Of a stretch of DNA of 64,000 nt, positions 1 through 9,793 are shown one piece after another. Both the position numbers and the translations under genes were made by a program. The notes beneath the pieces were generated by a model, which had not been told where the DNA came from, did not search any database, and saw only the letters and a program-made list of their open reading frames with translations. Where the stretch lies: contig VISH01000002.1 in the NCBI GenBank assembly GCA_007827375.1, positions 310,001 through 374,000 on the forward strand, in the 5' to 3' direction. Within the stretch, counting starts at the first letter, position 1. Each line of letters starts with the position of its first letter. The stretch is from Alteromonadaceae bacterium 2753L.S.0a.02 (GTDB lineage Bacteria > Pseudomonadota > Gammaproteobacteria > Pseudomonadales > Cellvibrionaceae).

Positions 1-50
1 CCGGCATGCTCGGTGTGCAGGGCAGCTTTTAAAATGCCCAGGCACGACTG

Positions 51-3000
51 ATGAGTAGCTTCAAACCGAAGCCTGCGCCACCGGCTAAAGCGCCCAAGAG
101 TGCCGGGGCTAAGAGTGCCCCGCCTAAGCCGATGCCCAGCAAGCCTGCCGCCACACATAAATACCTGCGGCCACCGCCGCAAAACTATTTGCAAAGTCAG
201 CCGCAAAGGCCTTCCCTCTGCCCCCCAGAAAATGTTTCCCAAGAATCAACCGGCGCTGACGTTACAGGCCTTCAGAGTTTTGCAGAACAGTTACGCAGTC
301 ATATTGGCGCTGTGCCGGCAGTGCAGGCCAAATTGACCATCGGTGCTTCGGGCGACCCCTTCGAACAGGAAGCCGACCGGGTTGCTGATGCCGTAATGAG
401 CGGCTCCCAACAAGCACCGCAACTCGATGAAGACTTAAAAGCACCACAGCTTCAGCGCAAGGAAAAACACGAGGGGAAGAAAGCGTCAGGCGAAAAGATT
501 AATGGCTTAAAGCCAGGCGATGCGGGGCGACCGTTGGACAGCACCGTGCGCCGCCAGATTGAACCGCACCTTGGTCACAGTTTGGATGATGTAAGAGTGC
601 ACGATGGCCCTGAGGCCCAGCGCCAAACCGAACACTTGCAGGCGCGCGCTTTTACCAGTGGCGAGCACATCTGGTTGGGGCGTGGCGAAAGTGCCGGCGA
701 CACCAAACTTATGGCTCATGAAACGACCCATGTCGTACAGCAAAGTCGCAACAAATCTGCAGCGATTCAGCGCCAGCAAACCCCCGGTCAACAAGATGGT
801 GACACAGATCTCGATGCGGATGATGACGATGTGTTGCTACCCGATCTCGATACCGATTTGGGGCAGAGCTCGGGGGGAGCCGGAGACGATCCCAGTGATA
901 TTAGCGATCCCGACACCCCAGGGGATGGCGATACACCCGAGCAACCGGTTACGCCCGACGGTGATGCGGATGCCAGTCGCGACGGTGACACTCCGGGCGA
1001 TGGCGACGGTGGCCCAGACGCTGGCGATGGCGGCGGTGGTGATGGCGATGGTGGTGATGCTGGCGATGGACGTAGCGGTGGAGGTCGTGGCAATGGTCGC
1101 TCAGGCGCTACCGACACCGCATCCGACTCGGCACTGAGCGGTGGCGACCAGGCGGCGTTGGGGCAGTTAGCCACGAGCGATCTTGCGCTGATTGACGAAG
1201 AACTGGCAGAACATCAGCGTTGGGGCGCCGCCGGTGCCCAAGTGGGCGGTGCCGAATCGGTGCAACGCGCGGCGTTCATCGCCGAAGCCGCCGGCGGCGG
1301 TTTGCTCAATGGCTTTGCTGCGGGGGCAGCGATGGGCTTGGGTATGGGCCTGGTGGGTCGCGCTGCTGCCAGGTACGTGCCTATCCCGGGTGTCGGCGCG
1401 ATACTCGCCGGGGGGATGTCGGCCTACGGTTTGGCGACCCGCGACTGGGGCCACACAGGCGAAACCATCAGTAACTTCGGCGAAGGCGCTTCTGATTACG
1501 AGCGGCTCGCGAACAGTATCTCCGCTATTTCAGAAATTATTGATGTGGTGACCAATGTACTTAACGTACTCGCCGGGGTGATCGGGGTTATATCCGCGGC
1601 GATGTGGATAATCACTGTACTTACGGTGGGTGTCGCAGCCCCCCTGGCTGGCACCTTGTCGTCTATCGCGCTGGGCATAACGGCGGTGACGGGCATTCTC
1701 GATGGTATAAATGCCGGCTTGTTGCAACCCTTGTCGCTGGTGTTCCGCACCCTACACACATTTACTTCTCAGGCCGATCCGCGCGATGTGCAGGCCGATG
1801 CGGCGGGCATTTCCGCATCCGCAGGTGCAGCAGGGGGCGCGTTTGGAGGATTTGTCGGGGGCAGAGCGGCCAATATTGGTAGTGGCGGTGGTCACGGTGG
1901 CAACCGCCGCTCTGACGGCGATGCGCCACACGCCGACACGCCGACACGCCCCGCAAGTGGCGATGGCCCCACGGTGCGCTACGATGCCGGGCCAGCACCC
2001 GATGCACCGACCAGCTCTGCCGGAGGCGCCGCGAGTCGCCCGGTGCCTCCGGGCTTTGAGAATTCACCGGGCTGGGTGCAGCGCATGGCCGCACGAGGCG
2101 CAGCCAATCCGGATCAACCTGCCTGGGCGCAGCGCTTGGCGTCGCCGGATAATCCCCTGCATACCCGTTTAAGACCCTGGGCGCAGCGCGCAGATCGTCT
2201 CAATGCATTTTTGGATAATCCGTTCGCCTCGCGACGCCGCGCGCCAGCCGCACCGGCTGATACGGATGCGCCTGCCACGCGACCACCCCAAGTAGATGAG
2301 AACGGTCAATATATGCTGCCCGGATTCGACGCCCCGCCGCCGCGTGCTCAAGCCGATACACCGCCTACCGCAGCGGCGCCAGACAGTTCGGCTCCGGTAC
2401 ACAATCCCAATCAATTGGAGCTGGATTTTACGCCGCAATTGGAATTGCCCTTCGGTGCTCCGCAACCCCCACCGCACGGTTTTGTTGACCTTGCTAATCC
2501 GCGGCTTCACGCTAATTGGCCTTTCCGGCAACAAGTGCCAAATAGGGCAAGTGTTGGTCACAATGTGCAAAAAGATCACGTAATTGCTCAGGGAATAATG
2601 CGGGATGCCATGGGTTCTGATTACTATATTGGGCCTCGCCCCAACAACCCACGTAACCGGCCGCGATCGCATACTGCAAGCAGCTTGACCGTGCTCGCTG
2701 AAACCGGCGCAATTTCCCCAACGCAGGCGCACCCGCACACCCAGGCTACTTTCCGTGACGTAGACGCCGATGTAACGGCAATTGATCGTTTTCGAGCACA
2801 AGGAGGCCATGGTCATACCAGCGACATGCTCGGCAGCCGTCTGGCATCGCGACGGCGCAGCGGCATGGAAGACGAATCCGCAAATGCGATTGCCGCCTTG
2901 GATCAGTTGGGGCGAGCGTCCCAAACGAGACGCATGGGTGAACGGGCTAGGGTGCCAGTTGAAGATGCTTCGGGAATGCCGGTAATAGGTCCGGATGGTC

Positions 3001-4436
3001 GCCCGCAAATGGTCGATCTGGTCGATTCGCATAGGAGACCTGTTGAAAGTGTTGCCGACCGACTGGCGGAGTTACAAATGCGACATGAGGGGCATGTCGA
3101 TCCTATACCTGACATCGATAGTATGAATTGGTCGGATTTTGATTCACCGGTTAGCTCGACGCCTCTGCAATCGCATGCCCCGGAGCAAACGCCTTCTCCG
3201 AACAATAATGAGCAACTTTCTTTTAATTTCCCTGAACCTGCACCCCCTGCCGCTCCCGACACACCCTCGGTGCCACAGACACCTGCCGCACCGGATTCCA
3301 CCACCGTGCGGCCGCAAGCACCCGCAACAGATTTGGCCGTTCCTCGTGCTAGCGGGGTCCCCTTTACCGCAGCCTATCAGGCTTCGCGTATCGCTGAACG
3401 TGAGCGTCAAGGTCAACAAACCCAAACCCCTGGAAATAGCGGCCCACCCAGCCTCGCCCGCCAAGTGGGCACTATGTTGTTACCCCAGTTTTTCGGCCCA
3501 AGTGGCCCGCCGCCCACTGTTGAAGAACGCCACGCGGCTCAGAATGCGCGCTTTACCAGCGATAACCAGCTACCTGGTGAGGCTATGGCCGGCGTTGAGC
3601 GTGTTAACCCCAACTATCCCGATCCTCCCGGTACACCGCAGCAATTGGCAGCCATTCAGCAGGAAATTGAAAACCTGTTTGCAGCGCGGGCGCAGGCAGA
3701 ACAAGCTGAGCAAAATATGGCGAGACAAGAACAGGTGTGCCGTGCCGATCAGGCTCCCATCGGCGAGGCTGTTAGCGAAATGGGGGGAGCGGTAAGCGCC
3801 ACCCAGGCCCACCGCGAAGCGGTTGCGCGTCGCCAACAACTGAATCAGGAACAGCAGCAGCGCCAGGCGGAATCGCAGGGGCTGGTGTCGGGCTACCCCA
3901 GTCGCGCTGCCGGTCGAACCGCGTTAACCGGGCCTTTGATGGCCTTTAATCGCGTCAGTAGTTGGTTGGTGGATATTCGGCCACCGGTTGGGCCCGCCGC
4001 CCGCAAAATTAATCGCGATAGTGGAAATATTCTGGATGCCTTCTCAAGAATGGATGAGGCAATGAGTGAACAACAAGCCGCGGGCCCCACAAAAACCGCG
4101 CAACTCGCAAGCGATGGGGCGGCCCTGGATGCCACTGACTCCCAGGCAGTTACCTCGCAAAATGATTTTGAACTGGCGAGCACTGGTGCCAATAATCTGC
4201 TGCAGGCCAACGAGAACAAATTAGCCGAAGCCACTGAAGCGCGCGGCGAGGCACGCCAACAAGGCCGCCAACTGGATAATGCGGTAAACCTCAAGCAGGA
4301 GCAGGCACAATCACTCTCGCAACAATTGCAAAGTTGGGCCCAGGCGCACAAGGACGCGCGCCAGCGGGCAATAGACGAGACGGTACAGCGACTCACGGCG
4401 GAGGGGTATACTGGCGTGGAAGCCAGCGGGGAATGA
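51..4436 (+). CDS. Large DUF4157 protein, probable eCIS-associated effector/toxin
   Basis: A 1461-residue protein. After a Pro/Lys/Ala-rich start, residues about 95-235 form a DUF4157 domain: a GDPFEQEADRVAD-type segment, a PLDSTVRRQIEPHLGHSLDDVRVHDG segment in pieces, and LMAHETTHVVQQ near residue 220, a HExxH-like zinc motif. DUF4157 is a known marker of extracellular contractile injection system cargo. An acidic, low-complexity Asp/Gly stretch follows (about 250-350). Then come two hydrophobic helical blocks (about 414-457 and 484-574), which would suit membrane insertion. Around residue 840 a KDHVIAQ motif with nearby His and Arg residues could be part of a nuclease-like active site, but I cannot assign a family. 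The C-terminal 250 residues are Gln/Ala-rich and probably coiled coil. The next gene follows after 9 bases. There is no clear ribosome-binding site, so the start is provisional. The DUF4157 call is strong; the toxic activity is inferred. Confidence 0.8.
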   Translation: MSSFKPKPAPPAKAPKSAGAKSAPPKPMPSKPAATHKYLRPPPQNYLQSQPQRPSLCPPENVSQESTGADVTGLQSFAEQLRSHIGAVPAVQAKLTIGASGDPFEQEADRVADAVMSGSQQAPQLDEDLKAPQLQRKEKHEGKKASGEKINGLKPGDAGRPLDSTVRRQIEPHLGHSLDDVRVHDGPEAQRQTEHLQARAFTSGEHIWLGRGESAGDTKLMAHETTHVVQQSRNKSAAIQRQQTPGQQDGDTDLDADDDDVLLPDLDTDLGQSSGGAGDDPSDISDPDTPGDGDTPEQPVTPDGDADASRDGDTPGDGDGGPDAGDGGGGDGDGGDAGDGRSGGGRGNGRSGATDTASDSALSGGDQAALGQLATSDLALIDEELAEHQRWGAAGAQVGGAESVQRAAFIAEAAGGGLLNGFAAGAAMGLGMGLVGRAAARYVPIPGVGAILAGGMSAYGLATRDWGHTGETISNFGEGASDYERLANSISAISEIIDVVTNVLNVLAGVIGVISAAMWIITVLTVGVAAPLAGTLSSIALGITAVTGILDGINAGLLQPLSLVFRTLHTFTSQADPRDVQADAAGISASAGAAGGAFGGFVGGRAANIGSGGGHGGNRRSDGDAPHADTPTRPASGDGPTVRYDAGPAPDAPTSSAGGAASRPVPPGFENSPGWVQRMAARGAANPDQPAWAQRLASPDNPLHTRLRPWAQRADRLNAFLDNPFASRRRAPAAPADTDAPATRPPQVDENGQYMLPGFDAPPPRAQADTPPTAAAPDSSAPVHNPNQLELDFTPQLELPFGAPQPPPHGFVDLANPRLHANWPFRQQVPNRASVGHNVQKDHVIAQGIMRDAMGSDYYIGPRPNNPRNRPRSHTASSLTVLAETGAISPTQAHPHTQATFRDVDADVTAIDRFRAQGGHGHTSDMLGSRLASRRRSGMEDESANAIAALDQLGRASQTRRMGERARVPVEDASGMPVIGPDGRPQMVDLVDSHRRPVESVADRLAELQMRHEGHVDPIPDIDSMNWSDFDSPVSSTPLQSHAPEQTPSPNNNEQLSFNFPEPAPPAAPDTPSVPQTPAAPDSTTVRPQAPATDLAVPRASGVPFTAAYQASRIAERERQGQQTQTPGNSGPPSLARQVGTMLLPQFFGPSGPPPTVEERHAAQNARFTSDNQLPGEAMAGVERVNPNYPDPPGTPQQLAAIQQEIENLFAARAQAEQAEQNMARQEQVCRADQAPIGEAVSEMGGAVSATQAHREAVARRQQLNQEQQQRQAESQGLVSGYPSRAAGRTALTGPLMAFNRVSSWLVDIRPPVGPAARKINRDSGNILDAFSRMDEAMSEQQAAGPTKTAQLASDGAALDATDSQAVTSQNDFELASTGANNLLQANENKLAEATEARGEARQQGRQLDNAVNLKQEQAQSLSQQLQSWAQAHKDARQRAIDETVQRLTAEGYTGVEASGE

Positions 4437-4445
4437 TGGTCTGTC

Positions 4446-5456
4446 ATGAGTAATACCGAGCACGAGCTAGCCGAGGCACGCCGCAGCAAAGACAGCGATG
4501 CAATTGCGACGGCACTGGTGCGCCATGCCAATGAGCTCACACAAAATGGCGAGCTGTTGGCCGCATGTGAAGCCCTGGACGAAGCCACAGATATTCATCA
4601 GCAACAGCAACGTGTTTACGATGAAGCGCGCTGCAGTCATATGGCGGCCACGCTGTACCGCATCAGCCACAAAATTCCCGAAGCGAAGCAGCGTCTTAAA
4701 CGCGCTCAGGCCTTGGCTGAGTCCGGTACTCAAATAACCGTATCTGTACTTACCGAACAAGCTGAAATCGCGACCGTCGAGCATCAACCACAGCAGGCCG
4801 TGAACTGCTTGCAACAGGCGATAGAGCAGGGTCAGCAAGCGGGTTTGGCCACGCACGCCACTGCGGCCTTGCGACGTAAAATGGCTCAGGCCTTGGCGGC
4901 GGGTGGTGATTTATCCGCAGCGGCAAGGGCATTGGAGCAGGCCTTTAGTGATCTTATGGCCGCCGGGCATCGCAGTGACGCTGTACGAGTCCTTGTGGAA
5001 GCCGTCTCCAGTTATTACCAAATGGGCAGTTACACAGCGGGCGATTTGGGAATTGCCAAAGCACTCGAACTCGCTGAATTACTGCAAGATGCACACGCCC
5101 TGGCCGATATCCATATTGTGCAAGCATCGCGAGCGATCGAACAACATCAATTGGATAGCGCCGAGCAGTTGCTCTTACAGGCACGGAATTATGCATTACA
5201 GGCCACGGCACCTCTCAGTTATATCAGTGCCGCGCTCGGCCTGGCCGAACTTGCCGAACGCCGGGAAAAATATTGCCTGGCTTATGAAGTGCTTGCGGTG
5301 GGTTGGGTGACCTTGGGAGATCTCACCGGCGCCGACCAGGCAAAAACCGTTTTTAAACCGCGCCTTCTGGGTTTGCGCGAGCGCCTTGGTCATGAGCGTT
5401 TTTCGAAAATAAAAAAAGACTACGAACAAAAAAGGCGTGCTGCGAAAATGGTGTGA
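4446..5456 (+). CDS. TPR-repeat protein, partner of the DUF4157 protein
   Basis: A 336-residue soluble, all-helical protein rich in Ala, Gln, Glu and Leu. It shows successive TPR-like helix pairs, for example around LLAACEALDEATDIHQQQQR, then the stretch after ALRRKMAQALAAGGDLSAA, then HQLDSAEQLLLQARNYA. There is no signal peptide or membrane segment. It starts 9 bases after the stop of the large DUF4157 gene, so the two are very likely co-transcribed. In such loci a TPR protein next to a cargo gene could be a loading adaptor or chaperone; that role is inference. The C-terminus is basic (KKDYEQKRRAAK). No specific family recognised. Confidence 0.7.
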   Translation: MSNTEHELAEARRSKDSDAIATALVRHANELTQNGELLAACEALDEATDIHQQQQRVYDEARCSHMAATLYRISHKIPEAKQRLKRAQALAESGTQITVSVLTEQAEIATVEHQPQQAVNCLQQAIEQGQQAGLATHATAALRRKMAQALAAGGDLSAAARALEQAFSDLMAAGHRSDAVRVLVEAVSSYYQMGSYTAGDLGIAKALELAELLQDAHALADIHIVQASRAIEQHQLDSAEQLLLQARNYALQATAPLSYISAALGLAELAERREKYCLAYEVLAVGWVTLGDLTGADQAKTVFKPRLLGLRERLGHERFSKIKKDYEQKRRAAKMV

Positions 5457-5729
5457 ACCCGCCTAACTTAATTGCCTACCATACAAATCTGACTAACCAA
5501 CACTTTCCCTTACGCTGAGTTCCGGCACTTTTAATGCTTGCGAGTGCAGCCACACACGAAATGGATGAACTAAAGCAAAGCATTTACGGTTCTTGTCTAA
5601 GTCATTAACGGTTTGGTTTTGTCCTGCATCCATTGTTATTCATACAACCGTCAAATAATCGCACTACTGTTAGGGGCGATTCGCGTCTGTAATTATTGCT
5701 ATCGCATGCCCAATTAAGGAGAGCCTGCT

Positions 5730-8700
5730 ATGCCAAAGCACCCCTGGTTACTTTTTTTATATACCATTACAGTGTGCAGTTTTCTACCCTCTACCTACGC
5801 TGCGGGGTATTCATCAGTTCGTCAAAGTGGAATGTTGTTGGCCCAAGCAGAAAACTCTGCTGATGACGCTCGTGCGATTAAGAAAAAGAAAACACGTCGA
5901 GATGCTTCGAAAGTTGCTGATATTGCGGAAGTTGTTAACAAATTAAATACCGGGAAAATCGAAGATAAGAAATATTTTAAAGATTTGAATCAATACGGCG
6001 AGTTAGTCGACAATAAAAAATATCCTGAAGCAGCGGAATTGGCTGCAGGCCAGTTTCAAGCTGCGAAATCAAGGAACGATAAATTTTTATGGCAGGCCTT
6101 TGAGGGCTTGGCTTACGCTGCAAAAGATAAAAAAGAGCAAGCGCAAAAGTTGATGATTAGTGCGGTGTGTCGCACCGGGCATATCAAGGAGCTTGCACAA
6201 CAAAAATGTGAGAACGCTTCGGTAGCCGAGCCGCTAAGCCTGAATTTATTCGAATATGACTTGCTGATTGCTACATTAGCGACAATCAGCTCCCTGCAAT
6301 GGCGTACAAACGACATTTATGGCGCAGTCGCCACCGACGAAATTCTTTCGAAATCCATCACAGTTCACTTACGTAACCCCAAAGACCTTATCGAAGGAAA
6401 TTATGCCGTGGATGAATATAATGATACCCATTTGCAAAGCTTCCTTAAGTCTACATGTTCCGGTCTGGGTATGAACCCCTTCGAGATGTTTCTGAGTCAA
6501 GCGCAGTTTGCGACTTTAAATGCTGTGGAAAAACAACGGGGCAGTAAGATGGCGCTCTATGACTTTACAGATAGCAGCTTTTTGGAAAGATACACCGACC
6601 ACAAACAGCGTGCTCTGGCTGTGCAGCAACAATTGAAAGCTAATGATTTAAGTCGACCTGTGCTTCGGAAGATTAGTGAGTACATCACTGAGAATGCCCT
6701 GGCAAAAATGAAAGTGGGCGTAACAATCAGAAATATGCTGTTGAGCGGATCGGGAAATCTTGAACAATACGAATACCTTATCAAACTGGATGATCTCGAC
6801 TCCAACCCACAAGGGAAAGACAATCGAGTGAGGTTGTATCGCAATTACGCCGCCCGTCTACTCGATAGCGGTGAAAAAGACAAAGCGATTCAGGCATTAC
6901 GAACCGGTGTGGAAATCATTGATACCTACGATCTGGTGCAAGACAGTGCCGATGTGTTGCACTGGACGCGCACTGTGGCAGATCTGGCAGAATTGTTAGG
7001 AAATTCAGATGCTGCAAAGCAAGAAATTGATAAGGCAATTGCCAGAGTTATGGACGGCCACGACCGCTACGCCGCAATATACAGTGAATTGCTCCAGTAT
7101 AAGCCCAGTGCAGTGCACACGCATCTGGGCGTGCTGATTACCATTCCTGCTCGCAAAGGTATTATGGCCGGTTCTATTATCAGGCGATTGGAATTTCACA
7201 ACAAACACCGTTTATTTGAGTTGGGTGTCGCAGAGATGTATTTGCGTTTGGGAAACGTAGCGACTGCGAAAAAATGGCTCGACAAAGACATTAAAACGTC
7301 GACCCAGGATGGCTACCAGTACAGTGTTTACGTACGCGCATTTGAGTCCTATATTCGAGCAAAGTATTCCCAAGCTGTAAAGAAATACCAAGCTGCCAGT
7401 GAGCAATATGCCGAAGCAGTTAGAGCATGGTACTCTTCGCCGCAAACAATTTTCGACAGTTTGCAAGGTGTATTTTCCTACCGTTCCGAATTGATCGATG
7501 CCGCGATAGAGTTTGAATATCAACACGGTAGTAAAATTCGCGCGTTGGATTATATTGAACTGTCGAGAAGTATCTCTATCGACGCCTTGAATGTGTTTGC
7601 GTTAACGACGCAGGCGGCGCTAGAAGAACAATTGCAGGTGTTTATCGGCGATTTTGACAATGTCGTACAATCCAGCCGAAAAAGTGCTGACGCTAAAAAT
7701 GAACTTGAGGGTTTCGAAGAAAAACTTGCAAAAGTAAATTTTGATTATCACGCAATTTCGCCGGAAAACAACTTTGCAGATTTGTTGATCGCGAAGCGTG
7801 GTGCTTTAGTGAAAATTTTAAACACCATCTCTCCCTGGGTAGACTACAGTTTGACGCAGAAGGCGGTGGATGATTTTTTTGCTATTGAGTCTTCCGTAAA
7901 TTTGACCAACCTGAAAACTATTCGTTCTAAAGCCCTAAAGAAAGAATACGCGCAATATATCGATAAACAGAACGCTGGACTAGCAAAACACGATAAGGAA
8001 TCCTATGCCGCAGAGGATAAAAAATTATTCGGGTTTTTATATGATCTTCCCGTAGGGGAGTTTGATTCCGTAGGTGTTGGAAGGCGGCGTACAAGCGCTC
8101 AGATACAGAAATTAATACCTGCTAAGGAATCCTTGCTCTCGTATTGGGTAACGCGAAATAACCTGTATATTTTTCAGCTTAATAGTGACGGAATAGCATC
8201 CCATGTTATTGCCCGCGATACGGTTGAACCCCAGATTACCGAGGCTTTAGAAAACTATGACTCACAAAGTGCCAGGGCATTGTATGAGCAACTGATTGCA
8301 CCAGTGCTTGCTGGTTTGGGCGAGCGGGTGGTAATTGCGAGCAACGGTGTGTTACAACAATTGCCCTTTGCCGCACTTCAGAGCAACACCGGTTATTTTG
8401 GTGATCAACATCTGATTCGCCATACGCCAACTTTAAGTCAGGCAATTGTTTCTAAATTAAAACCCACAAATAAAGGGGTGTTGGTGATGGCGCCAACCAC
8501 CGTTCCAGGAACCCCGGAATTGGCAGGCGCCAGAGCGGAAGTCAAAGAAATACAACAAATCATGAAAGTCGACCTAGCAAGTGATCGTAAAGTGACTCGA
8601 TCGTTTTTTATGGAACAATTACCAAACTTCGGCATGATTCATTTCGCCGGTCATGGCCAGTTAAACAGTGACTTTCCAGATTATTCGAAGTTGGTGGTAT

Positions 8701-9098
8701 ACGATGATAATGGCGGGAGGGCGGCGGTTTTTGTAGAAGATATTAAAAATCTTAATTTGTCGGGCGTGGAAATGGTGGTGTTAAGCGCATGCGAATCTGG
8801 TATCACTCAAGCTGGGGATATAAATAACGAATTTTCTTCCTTGGGGGCCGCATTTCTAAGTGCGGGTACTCAGGCTGTGGTGTCTTCACTACGTGAAGTA
8901 AGCGACGCAGCCACAAAAACATTGATGATGGCATTTTACAAAAATATTGCGAAGGGTCTTCCGAAAGATAGATCGCTGCAGCTGGCACAAATTGCAGTTC
9001 GAGAAAGCCTCAATGCTCAAAATACGCCGGTGCGTGCTGATGAATGGGCGACGTTTACGCTGTGGGGCAGTCCCAGAGCGATTCAGTATTTAAATTAG
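5730..9098 (+). CDS. Secreted TPR-CHAT domain protein (caspase-fold peptidase)
   Basis: A 1122-residue protein with an N-terminal signal peptide (hydrophobic LLFLYTITVCSFLPSTYA followed by A/G). The middle, about residues 80-650, is helical and TPR-like. The C-terminal 300 residues are a CHAT domain (caspase HetF associated with TPRs): FAGHG supplies the catalytic His (His975) and LSACESG the catalytic Cys (Cys1021). The end, EWATFTLWGSPR, is typical of CHAT proteins. CHAT proteases are Cys proteases of the caspase clan; a known example is the gRAMP/Craspase partner Csx29. A periplasmic or secreted CHAT is more typical of environmental bacteria and its target is unknown. AAGGAGAGCC before the ATG is a good ribosome-binding site. 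It is followed by a convergent YccF-like gene. Confidence 0.88.
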   Translation: MPKHPWLLFLYTITVCSFLPSTYAAGYSSVRQSGMLLAQAENSADDARAIKKKKTRRDASKVADIAEVVNKLNTGKIEDKKYFKDLNQYGELVDNKKYPEAAELAAGQFQAAKSRNDKFLWQAFEGLAYAAKDKKEQAQKLMISAVCRTGHIKELAQQKCENASVAEPLSLNLFEYDLLIATLATISSLQWRTNDIYGAVATDEILSKSITVHLRNPKDLIEGNYAVDEYNDTHLQSFLKSTCSGLGMNPFEMFLSQAQFATLNAVEKQRGSKMALYDFTDSSFLERYTDHKQRALAVQQQLKANDLSRPVLRKISEYITENALAKMKVGVTIRNMLLSGSGNLEQYEYLIKLDDLDSNPQGKDNRVRLYRNYAARLLDSGEKDKAIQALRTGVEIIDTYDLVQDSADVLHWTRTVADLAELLGNSDAAKQEIDKAIARVMDGHDRYAAIYSELLQYKPSAVHTHLGVLITIPARKGIMAGSIIRRLEFHNKHRLFELGVAEMYLRLGNVATAKKWLDKDIKTSTQDGYQYSVYVRAFESYIRAKYSQAVKKYQAASEQYAEAVRAWYSSPQTIFDSLQGVFSYRSELIDAAIEFEYQHGSKIRALDYIELSRSISIDALNVFALTTQAALEEQLQVFIGDFDNVVQSSRKSADAKNELEGFEEKLAKVNFDYHAISPENNFADLLIAKRGALVKILNTISPWVDYSLTQKAVDDFFAIESSVNLTNLKTIRSKALKKEYAQYIDKQNAGLAKHDKESYAAEDKKLFGFLYDLPVGEFDSVGVGRRRTSAQIQKLIPAKESLLSYWVTRNNLYIFQLNSDGIASHVIARDTVEPQITEALENYDSQSARALYEQLIAPVLAGLGERVVIASNGVLQQLPFAALQSNTGYFGDQHLIRHTPTLSQAIVSKLKPTNKGVLVMAPTTVPGTPELAGARAEVKEIQQIMKVDLASDRKVTRSFFMEQLPNFGMIHFAGHGQLNSDFPDYSKLVVYDDNGGRAAVFVEDIKNLNLSGVEMVVLSACESGITQAGDINNEFSSLGAAFLSAGTQAVVSSLREVSDAATKTLMMAFYKNIAKGLPKDRSLQLAQIAVRESLNAQNTPVRADEWATFTLWGSPRAIQYLN

Positions 9099-9201
9099 TA
9101 TGTGTTAACGGGCTTGAAAGTAGGGGCGGGCTCGCCAAAGTGAACCCGCTAAGGAACTCTGTGTAAGCAGTTTACTCTAAGGTCTTGCTTCACAAATGAG
9201 C

Positions 9202-9660
9202 TTATTTTAGGCCGGCGTTATTGATAATTTCTTGGGCTCTACGCCGTTCAATTTCGTCGGCAACAGCGGAATGTACGCACTTTTTGTTGACCGGGTTAAG
9301 GTACGTACTAAGTGATTTTGCGATGACAATGGCTACTGGAATACCAATAATACTAAAAAATAATCCGACAATTTGCAGAATTCCAATAATGCTGAGAATA
9401 AGCCCAATGGGGAAGTACAGAATCATTACTACGACAGAGTAGGCTTCCCACAATTGATTGGTTTCTATCTCCATATCCGATTTGCTCACCATGGAACGCC
9501 CGAATGGCCATAGTAAAAAATTACTCAATTGGAGTAGCCCCAGACCAATGGGGGCCGCCACAACAGTAAGAACCAGTAGCAGCCCTATAATACAAACGAA
9601 AGCAGCACTCATAAAACCCATAAATGGAAAGTGCCATAATATATTGCCTAAAGTTTTCAT
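9202..9660 (-). CDS. YccF/DUF307-like inner-membrane protein
   Basis: About 152 residues from the ATG at 9660, which is preceded by AGGGAAC at good spacing. This start gives MKTLGNILW, matching the N-terminus usual in the YccF family. An upstream TTG at 9759 would add 33 residues but has no ribosome-binding site. The protein has two repeated hydrophobic halves. Each contains a run followed by an IGIP- or APIG-type turn, and the first half carries LLWPFGRSMV, the LWPFGR signature of the family. Function of YccF proteins is not established. Its neighbour on the same strand is the DUF4384 gene. Confidence 0.75.
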   Translation of the reverse strand: MKTLGNILWHFPFMGFMSAAFVCIIGLLLVLTVVAAPIGLGLLQLSNFLLWPFGRSMVSKSDMEIETNQLWEAYSVVVMILYFPIGLILSIIGILQIVGLFFSIIGIPVAIVIAKSLSTYLNPVNKKCVHSAVADEIERRRAQEIINNAGLK

Positions 9661-9793
9661 TGCTAGTTCCCTGTATGCGTCGGATGAATGTGGAGACGGC
9701 ACTGACGCTGGAATGCCTACTCCTCGAATTACTTCTTCATTAACAATGTCTTTAGCCAAGATGCTATTCGTGTAACATCTCCGTACCGCTTGG

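Noticed and set aside
1..51. C-terminal fragment of a gene upstream of the DUF4157 gene
   Set aside because: Two frames end near the start (TAA at 30-32 and TGA at 49-51). Too little sequence to choose, so none is called.
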